64,000 bases of DNA from Aminobacter aminovorans (lineage in GTDB: Bacteria; Pseudomonadota; Alphaproteobacteria; Rhizobiales; Rhizobiaceae). Below the pieces are notes generated by a model. It did not search any database. It saw only the letters and a program-made list of their open reading frames with translations, and was not told where the DNA came from. The position numbers were made by a program, and so were the translations under genes. The stretch is taken from positions 1,551,001-1,615,000 of the forward strand of contig NZ_UFSM01000001.1 of NCBI RefSeq assembly GCF_900445235.1, written 5' to 3'. The stretch's first letter is position 1. Each line of letters opens with the position of its first letter. Shown here piece after piece: positions 58,934 to 64,000 of this stretch.

Positions 58934-59404
58934 TCAGTGCACGCTCGCCGTTTCCCTGGTGAGGATTTCCACCAGCCGGTCGAAGCCGGTTTCGGTGCCC
59001 GCAATGCGCGCCGCCATAGCCTCGGCGGTGCCGAGAAAGGCCAGCTGCTCGGTAAATCTCATGCGCGTCCGGCCGGCTTCGGGCAAAAGTTCAATGGTCG
59101 CCAGCGATGCCGAGATGCGCGTGCCGCCAAGGCTCATCTCAAAACCATAGATGATGCGCCGCTCCGCCAGAATGTCGAAATAGTCGGCGCGGAAAGTAAG
59201 CTCCGCGCCATCAGGCATGCGCTAGCGCTTGGCCTCGATGCCGCCGACTCGGAAATCGAAGCTGTCCTCGAGTTCGGTCCAGTCGGGGTGGCAGTCGTTC
59301 CAGGCGCGCTTGAGTTTTTGGTCCGACCAGAAACGGAAGGCGTGTTTCGGAGACGCCGGCAGTTCGCGCTCGATGACAAAGGTCTGGTGCGCCACATCGG
59401 TCAT
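58934..59404 (-). pseudogene. AHSA1/SRPBCC-family gene with in-frame TAG
   Basis: The gene starts at ATG 59404 (MTDVAHQTFVIERELPASPK) and runs 60 codons to a TAG at 59224-59222. It continues in the same frame with RMPDGAELTFRADYFDIL and a normal AHSA1-type C-terminus to the TGA at 58934. Full length would be about 156 residues, the family norm. The stop lies in the middle of the GGxExxRxPDG region. The partner ArsR gene overlaps its start by four bases and is intact. The part after the stop could be reinitiated at ATG 59218 only as a half domain. Confidence 0.85.
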
Positions 59405-59739
59405 TGATCCTGCTCCTCGGGAAGATCCTTCATCGCCTGCACGAGGCGGTCGAATGCCTGGTTCATCGCAGTCTGCCGCTGTCGCACCCAGTCGTTGATG
59501 CCGGCCAATGCCATGGGTTCGATCGTATAAGTGCGGGTCCGGCCGACCTTGCGCGAGGCGACGATGCCGCCATCCTCGAGCACCTTCAGATGTTTCAGCG
59601 CCGAGGGCAGCCGCATGCCGTGCGGTTCGGCCAGTTGCTTGACTGTTGCCGGACCTATGCTCAGGCGCTCGACCATGCCGCGTCGGCCGGCATCTGAAAG
59701 GGCGATGAAGACGCGATCCAGTTGTTGCGGTTCGATCAT
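59401..59739 (-). CDS. ArsR-family transcriptional regulator
   Basis: The 112-residue winged-helix protein has VFIALSDAGRRGMVERLSIG, then the recognition region LPSALKHLKVLEDGGIVASR and the wing KVGRTRTYTIEP. No metal-binding CxC pair is present, as expected for ArsR regulators paired with AHSA1 genes. Its stop overlaps the AHSA1 start (ATGA). Its upstream region is a 12-bp tandem repeat of five units, beginning 15 bases before the ATG, so its expression may depend on repeat number. Confidence 0.88.
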   Translation of the reverse strand: MIEPQQLDRVFIALSDAGRRGMVERLSIGPATVKQLAEPHGMRLPSALKHLKVLEDGGIVASRKVGRTRTYTIEPMALAGINDWVRQRQTAMNQAFDRLVQAMKDLPEEQDQ

Positions 59740-59753
59740 CGGCGCGTTCCATT

Positions 59754-59813
59754 CTTATCCCTGGCCTTATCCCTGGCCTTATCCCTGGCCTTATCCCTGG
59801 CCTTATCCCTGGC
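59754..59813. repeat. Tandem repeat, five perfect copies of a 12-bp unit
   Basis: CTTATCCCTGGC is repeated five times without error. It occupies most of the space between the ArsR start (59739) and the GST stop (59803-59805), and includes that stop, because each unit carries a TAA on the minus strand. The minus-strand unit GCCAGGGATAAG contains an AGGGA block, and the nearest one is about 20 bases from the ArsR ATG. Confidence 0.95.
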
Positions 59814-60489
59814 CATGAACAAATCGTTCCGGCATGGCTTCGCGATAGGGGAAGAAGTGGAAATAGGGCTGCGCCTCGGCGAGCGTGCGTTGTACCGAAG
59901 GGCGCGCGATCAGTCGCTCGAAATAGGCGGCGAGATTGCGCTGGCTGCTGGCGAAGGGCTGCACGATCGAGGCGTAGAACAGGCCTGGCGTGGCTGAGCA
60001 GTCGGCGATGGTGAAGTCCTCGCCTGTCGCCCAGCTCTTGCCGGCCAGTTGGCTCTCGATCATCTGGTAGGCGGTGTCGAGCGTGCGCCGCGCATCAGCT
60101 ACCCCGACCGGATCGTTGCCGCCTTCGGGGCGTATCCTGTCGGTGACGATCTTCTGCATCGGCACGCTGACATAAAGATCGAAGAAGCGCTCCCACAGCC
60201 TGGCGTCGAGCTGGCGCTCGGCCTCAGTGGGCAGCAGCGTCACCGGCCCGGGATAATGCTGCTGGAGATACTCGATGATGATGCTGGTCTCCGGCAGCAC
60301 ACGGTCGCGCGCCCCGTCATGCAGCACCGGGATCTTGCCAACCGGCCACTTCGCCGTCAGCGCCGCCGTCTCGCCGGGGTCGCCGAGGTCGACAATCACC
60401 TGGTTGAACTCGGTCCCATTCTCGTAAAGCGCGATCAGCACCTTGTGACAGAACGAGGCGAGAGGGTGGGAGTACAGCGTCAACGCCAT
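59803..60489 (-). CDS. Glutathione S-transferase
   Basis: The 228-residue enzyme has the thioredoxin-like N-terminal domain (TLYSHPLASFCHKVLIALYE, then VGKIPVLHDG and the glutathione-gamma-Glu site PETSIIIEYL). An all-helical C-terminal domain follows with SWATGEDFTIADCSATP. GGAG lies about nine bases before the ATG. Its last codons and stop are within the 12-bp tandem repeat. Upstream are two similar operators, so it is probably regulated by a repressor not encoded next to it. Confidence 0.9.
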   Translation of the reverse strand: MALTLYSHPLASFCHKVLIALYENGTEFNQVIVDLGDPGETAALTAKWPVGKIPVLHDGARDRVLPETSIIIEYLQQHYPGPVTLLPTEAERQLDARLWERFFDLYVSVPMQKIVTDRIRPEGGNDPVGVADARRTLDTAYQMIESQLAGKSWATGEDFTIADCSATPGLFYASIVQPFASSQRNLAAYFERLIARPSVQRTLAEAQPYFHFFPYREAMPERFVHGQG

Positions 60490-60496
60490 TGCGGAA

Positions 60497-60579
60497 GCTC
60501 CAAAAGTTTCCTTGAGGGGAAACTATTGGAGCTTGGCGGGGTTGGCAAGAGAAAGTTTCTGTAGGTGGAAACTATTGGT
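60497..60579. promoter_or_regulatory. Duplicated dyad operator upstream of GST
   Basis: Site 1: GCTCCAAAAGTTTCC (60497-60511) faces GGAAACTATTGGAGC (60518-60532) with 14 of 15 matches. Site 2, about 50 bases further on, repeats the core AGTTTC-N7-GAAACT and the flank GGAAACTATTGG (60568-60579) exactly. Spacing of about 50 bases puts both sites on the same helix face. No regulator gene is adjacent. Confidence 0.7.
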
Positions 60580-60680
60580 TGGCCTGACGGACACCGACGT
60601 TGAACGTGGAGAGATTTCGACGGTCGGCGACTTTTCTCGTTGCGCGAAATCCGGGAGCGATTTTCTCGCGGCAACTCCTC

Positions 60681-60741
60681 GGTCTCGATCCTTCGCACCC
60701 CCCTCCGGCCTGCCGGCCATCTCCCCCGCAAGGAGGGAGAT
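60681..60741 (-). repeat. Intergenic repeat, copy B (inverted)
   Basis: This is the same element as at 60825-60887 but in reverse: GATCCTTCGCACCCCCCTC, then TGCCGGCCATCTCCCCCGC. Together with copy C it forms an 80-base-spaced inverted pair. Confidence 0.8.
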
Positions 60742-60824
60742 TAGTCGCGTCGCTGGCGTCGCCTATCCTGCAAAGTTGCAGGAAGTAGCCTTGCGATGCT
60801 TAGTCGGGGCATGGATGAAGGCGT

Positions 60825-60887
60825 GATCTCCCCCGCAAGGGGGAGATGGCCGGCAGGCCAGAGGGGGGGTGCGAAGGATCGCGACCT
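60825..60887 (+). repeat. Intergenic repeat, copy C
   Basis: GATCTCCCCCGCAAGGGGGA makes a hairpin, followed by GGCCGGCAGGCCAGAGG and GTGCGAAGGATCGCGACCT. It shares this plan with copies A (17017-17075) and B (60681-60741). Confidence 0.8.
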
Positions 60888-61032
60888 GGAAGGTTTGCTT
60901 CATAGGGCACCGCCGGCCTGCGAAGCCGAACCGGCGGGGAGAATGCGAGAGCGAAGAGCCATTCGCCTGGCTTCCAGAAATCGTCCCCCTGGTCGCTTCC
61001 CGTCCAACACGTGCCCACATAATCTCACCTTC

Positions 61033-62553
61033 ATGGACATTTCCGACACAACGCCGACCCCGGCCAACAACAACCACGTCTTTTGCCCGCCGGAGGCGCG
61101 GCGCTATGTGCTGGTCTCGGCGATCCTTGCCTCGAGCATGGGTTTCATCGACGGCTCGGTGGTGTCGCTGGCCATGCCGGTCATCCGCGCCGACCTTGGC
61201 GCTTCGCTCGTCGACGCGCAGTGGATCAGCAACGGCTACATGCTGTTTTTGTCGGCGCTGGTCCTGCTCGGCGGGGCGGCCGGCGATGTCTTTGGCGTCC
61301 GCAACATCTTTGCCACAGGCATTGTCCTGTTCATGGTCACCTCGGCGGCCTGTGCGCTCGCCGTCGACGCCGAGATGCTGATCGTCATGCGCTCTGCGCA
61401 AGGCATCGGTGCCGCGCTCATGGTACCGGGCAGCCTCGCCCTCATCGCCAAGTCCTATCCCAGTGCGACGCGCGGCAAGGCCATCGGCCAGTGGGCGGCG
61501 TTCTCATCGCTGACCACGGCGATGGGACCGTTCGTCGGCGGCATGGTGTTGTCCTTTGGCGCCGATTGGATGTGGCGGCTGATCTTCGCCATCAACGTGC
61601 CGATCGGGCTCGTGGCGCTTGCCATGCTGCTCAGGAAGGTGCCGCAGGATCGGCCGTCGTCCAGGCGCCGGCTCGACATAACGGGTGCCGTGCTGGCAAC
61701 CGCCGGCCTTGGCCTGATGGCCTGGGGACTGACCGCCTTTGGGCTGCCCACTGAGGCGCGCACTGTTTCGCCATGGCTGTGGATCGCGGTCGGGGCTGCA
61801 ATCTTCGCCGGCTTCATCGTATGGGAGAAGTGGGCGCGGGCGCCGATGGTCAAGCTCGAGCTGTTTGCCTCGCGCGCTTTCACCGGTGCCAATCTCTACA
61901 CGTTGATCCTGTTTTTCGCCTTCAACGCCGTGCTGTTCTTCCTGCCGATGACCGTCGTCTCGGGCTGGGGTGCCAAGGAGTGGGAAGCGAGCCTGCTGTT
62001 TCTGCCGCTGTCATTGTTCATCGCCGGCCTGTCGAGCTATTCGGGCCGGCTGTCTGACGCCATCGGCCCGCGCTGGCCGCTGACAACAGGCGCTGCGATC
62101 GTCGGTATTTCTTATGTCGGCCTGGCTCTGACCATGCCGCTGATGATGCTGTGGCAGGTGACCTTCCCGATCCTGCTGCTCAAGGGGCTCGGCATGGCGA
62201 TCGTCGTCTCGCCGGTTTCGGCGGCGGTGATGCGGGCGACACCGGAAGAGGACACCGGGCTCGCCTCCGGCATCAATAACGCGCTCGCTCGTGCCGCCGG
62301 CCTGATGGCAGTGGCGTCGCTCGGCGCCGTCGCCGGCGTGGTCTTTGCAAATGTCCTGGGAACGGCGGCACCCGGTGCGGAGTTCGGCGCCTTCGTGACA
62401 GCACCGCTCGATGCCGGGGCAGAAGCCTTGCGGGTGGCCGCGACCAACAGCGCCTTTACGGCCATCGCCGCCATCTCGGCTGCGATGTGCTTCGTTGCCG
62501 CAGCCGTTGCCTGGGTCACCCAGCCGTCGTGGAAAAGGAAGGAAAAGGCTTAG
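61033..62553 (+). CDS. MFS transporter, DHA2 (14-helix) drug-exporter type
   Basis: The 506-residue membrane protein has 14 helices. The DHA2 motif C-like and motif A regions are visible (SMGFIDGSVVSLAMPVIRAD, then GGAAGDVFGVRNIFATG and the linker GSLALIAKSYPSATRGKAIG). Such proteins export drugs, dyes or bile-like compounds using the proton gradient. The ATG at 61033 gives the family start; frames extending upstream are not supported. Its TAG overlaps the stop of the convergent M23 gene. Confidence 0.88.
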   Translation: MDISDTTPTPANNNHVFCPPEARRYVLVSAILASSMGFIDGSVVSLAMPVIRADLGASLVDAQWISNGYMLFLSALVLLGGAAGDVFGVRNIFATGIVLFMVTSAACALAVDAEMLIVMRSAQGIGAALMVPGSLALIAKSYPSATRGKAIGQWAAFSSLTTAMGPFVGGMVLSFGADWMWRLIFAINVPIGLVALAMLLRKVPQDRPSSRRRLDITGAVLATAGLGLMAWGLTAFGLPTEARTVSPWLWIAVGAAIFAGFIVWEKWARAPMVKLELFASRAFTGANLYTLILFFAFNAVLFFLPMTVVSGWGAKEWEASLLFLPLSLFIAGLSSYSGRLSDAIGPRWPLTTGAAIVGISYVGLALTMPLMMLWQVTFPILLLKGLGMAIVVSPVSAAVMRATPEEDTGLASGINNALARAAGLMAVASLGAVAGVVFANVLGTAAPGAEFGAFVTAPLDAGAEALRVAATNSAFTAIAAISAAMCFVAAAVAWVTQPSWKRKEKA

Positions 62554-64000
62554 CCGCTGACCTTGGCGGTGCTGGCGACTTTCAGCGCGTCCTTGTTCTC
62601 GTCCTTGAGCAGGTCGTCGATGCGCTCGCGCTCGCGCTTGAAGGCGACGAGCTCGTCGCCCTTCAGCACGCGGCCGGTGGGCAGGCGCACGCGCATCGGG
62701 TCGACCTTGGTGCCGTTGACGATCAGCTCGTAGTGCAGGTGCGCGCCGGTCGACAGGCCGGTGGTGCCGACATAGCCGATGACCTGGCCCTGGCGGACGC
62801 GGGCACCGGGAACGACGCCGGGTGCGATGCGGCTCTGGTGATTGTAGGACGTCTCGTAGCCGTTGGTATGGCGGATCATCGTCTGCTTGCCATAGCCGCC
62901 GGCCCAGCCGGCCTTTTCGACGACACCGTTGCCCGAGGCGATGATCGGGGTTCCGGTGGGAGCGGCCCAGTCGACGCCGGTGTGCATCTTGACGTAGCCG
63001 AGGATCGGGTGCTTGCGACCGCCGAAACCGGAGCGGAACTTACCGTTGGGCAGCGGATTGCGCAGCAGGAACTGGCGGGCGCTTCGGCCATCCTCGTCGA
63101 AATAGTCGATGGCGCCGTCGCCCATCTGGAAGCGGTAGAAGTTGCGCGTGTTGCCGCCGAAATTCGCCGAGACATAAAGCAGCTCGGAATCGGCCGAAGC
63201 TTTGTCGTCACCGTCTGGCTGAGAGAAGAACACCTCGATCCGGTCGGATGGGTTGAGCCGCGACTGGAAGTCGACGTCTGAAGACAGCAGCCGGACCAGC
63301 TTCTTGGTCATGTCCTGCGACATGCCGTAGGAATAGGCTGCGCGGTAGATGCCGTCATAGACGGTGGGCAGCGCGCCGCGCGAGGTCGTCGGCACCGTCG
63401 GCGTATCCTCGAATGCGGTGGCGATTTCGGGGTTCGGCTCCGGCTCGTCGCCGGGAACGAACTGATTGCGGTCATCGAGCGCGATCGTCAGGATGTGCTG
63501 CGAGCGATCGTAGACACTGGTGCGTACGATCTTGCCGACATCGCCGCGGACCTCGAGGCCGACGCGCAGAACGGTGCCGGCCTTGAGCGCGGTCGCATTG
63601 AGGAGCCGCGAGACAGCATTGGCCATGCCCTGGGCATCCTCGCCGGCATAGCCGGAGTCAGCCAGCGCATCGACGATCTTGCGGTCTTTCTCGAAGGCGA
63701 TGATGTCTTCGGCATAGGAGAGTGTTTCGGGATCGACGTCGGCGCGCGCGGTGACGGAGACGTTCTCGGGCACGATCTTGATGCCGTAGGAGCCGGCGAG
63801 CGTCTGGTCGGCGAAGGCGTCGCCGAAGCGCTGCGGATCGACATAGTGCAGAGAGGCAACCTGGATGTCGCCTTCCGTCAGGTCGCCGCCGGCATCGCGC
63901 ACCACTTTTTCGACCTCATTGGCGGAAAGTGCTGAGCTCTCGTCGAAGGCCGCTGTCTCGACCGGGAAGTCGACGGTCTTGAGGCTCATCTCGCTCTCGA
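62550..64000 (-). CDS. M23-family metallopeptidase (partial, runs off the right edge)
   Basis: At least 480 residues of an exported peptidoglycan endopeptidase are visible. The C-terminal LytM domain has the zinc ligands in MHTGVDWAAPTGTPI and HLHYELIVNG, so it is probably active. Opacity/LysM-like beta-rich domains precede it. The frame is still open at base 64000, and rhizobial relatives are longer with an N-terminal membrane anchor, so the start lies outside the window. It likely cuts peptide cross-links during cell-wall growth, complementing the L,D-transpeptidase at 56086-57462. Confidence 0.88.
   Translation of the reverse strand, partial: ESEMSLKTVDFPVETAAFDESSALSANEVEKVVRDAGGDLTEGDIQVASLHYVDPQRFGDAFADQTLAGSYGIKIVPENVSVTARADVDPETLSYAEDIIAFEKDRKIVDALADSGYAGEDAQGMANAVSRLLNATALKAGTVLRVGLEVRGDVGKIVRTSVYDRSQHILTIALDDRNQFVPGDEPEPNPEIATAFEDTPTVPTTSRGALPTVYDGIYRAAYSYGMSQDMTKKLVRLLSSDVDFQSRLNPSDRIEVFFSQPDGDDKASADSELLYVSANFGGNTRNFYRFQMGDGAIDYFDEDGRSARQFLLRNPLPNGKFRSGFGGRKHPILGYVKMHTGVDWAAPTGTPIIASGNGVVEKAGWAGGYGKQTMIRHTNGYETSYNHQSRIAPGVVPGARVRQGQVIGYVGTTGLSTGAHLHYELIVNGTKVDPMRVRLPTGRVLKGDELVAFKRERERIDDLLKDENKDALKVASTAKVSG

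Larger units (their letters stand above)
60490..61032. other. GST-MFS intergenic region, 540 bases
   Basis: This gap holds the duplicated operator (60497-60579) and two facing copies of an intergenic repeat (60681-60741 and 60825-60887). No supported gene is present. Reading frames through it lack ribosome-binding sites and recognisable domains. The long gap between two divergent genes may once have held a regulator. Confidence 0.6.

Noticed and set aside
57507..59404. Amber suppression or recoding explaining the two in-frame TAG codons
   Set aside because: TAG is used as the normal stop of several intact genes here (binding protein at 6078, mgtE, comF, grxC, lysC, the L,D-transpeptidase, MFS). 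No pyrrolysine-type tRNA or recoding element is seen. Point mutation or sequencing error is simpler.
59754..59813. Possible CRISPR array
   Set aside because: The 12-bp units are directly adjacent with no spacers, so this is a simple tandem repeat.

Overview
This window is a 64 kb piece of a GC-rich alphaproteobacterial chromosome. Gene content, codon use and gene order point to Hyphomicrobiales (Rhizobiales), most likely the Mesorhizobium/Aminobacter/Phyllobacterium group. The evidence is the order lysC-ptsP-prfA-prmC-DUF4167-clpB, the order secA/parvulin/argJ/GNAT/mutT, the etfBA-hbd block, the small twin-membrane protein next to a PduO-type adenosyltransferase, and intergenic repeats of a kind common in that group. 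No complete transposon, prophage, CRISPR array or rRNA operon is visible. One tRNA gene, tRNA-Leu(CAA), is present.

Layout. 1-3194: the end of ugpB, then ugpA-ugpE-ugpC, a sugar-phosphate type ABC importer. 3227-6876: a LysR regulator divergent from an operon for a cysteine hydrolase, a GYD-domain protein, a family-3 solute-binding protein and one permease, with no ATPase. 6968-7076: a scar made of the 3' tails of two genes that exist intact elsewhere in the window. 7122-9052: an FtrA-type regulator divergent from rhodanese and GNAT genes. 9200-10000: a membrane diguanylate cyclase. 10044-15447: minus-strand hbd, etfA, etfB, rhomboid protease, adenosyltransferase, a small membrane protein and an SDR. 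15642-19190: a YihY protein, a truncated DMT transporter, dsbB, a YqaA protein and a broken LysR gene. 19401-26515: tRNA-Leu and a surface-polysaccharide neighbourhood (two RgpF-like proteins, a CelD/BcsL-like acyltransferase, a flippase) with an acyl-CoA synthetase inside it. 26625-30926: mgtE with a leader peptide and large hairpin, then secA.

31167-36572 is the parvulin-argJ-GNAT-mutT block, split by a TetR/glycosyltransferase/small-membrane-protein module. 36684-40554 holds a Flp pilin, a methyltransferase, comF, grxC, a nitrilase and a DUF1178 protein. 40609-43906 is an accessory insert carrying a MarR-controlled two-component flavin monooxygenase. 43932-54602 is the conserved ubiG | lysC-ptsP-prfA-prmC-DUF4167-clpB stretch. 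54644-62553 is a decayed accessory region: it has an orphan membrane protein, a frameshifted YjbR gene, an L,D-transpeptidase, two genes with in-frame TAG codons, a 12-bp tandem repeat in front of an ArsR gene, a GST with a duplicated operator, and an MFS exporter. An M23 endopeptidase runs off the right edge.

The core genes are ordinary housekeeping genes. The features most worth a second look are the mgtE leader, the fused gene-tail scar, the ATPase-less importer operon, the tandem-repeat arsR promoter, the duplicated GST operator, and the cluster of single-lesion pseudogenes after clpB. I did not find a clear new defence or mobile system.
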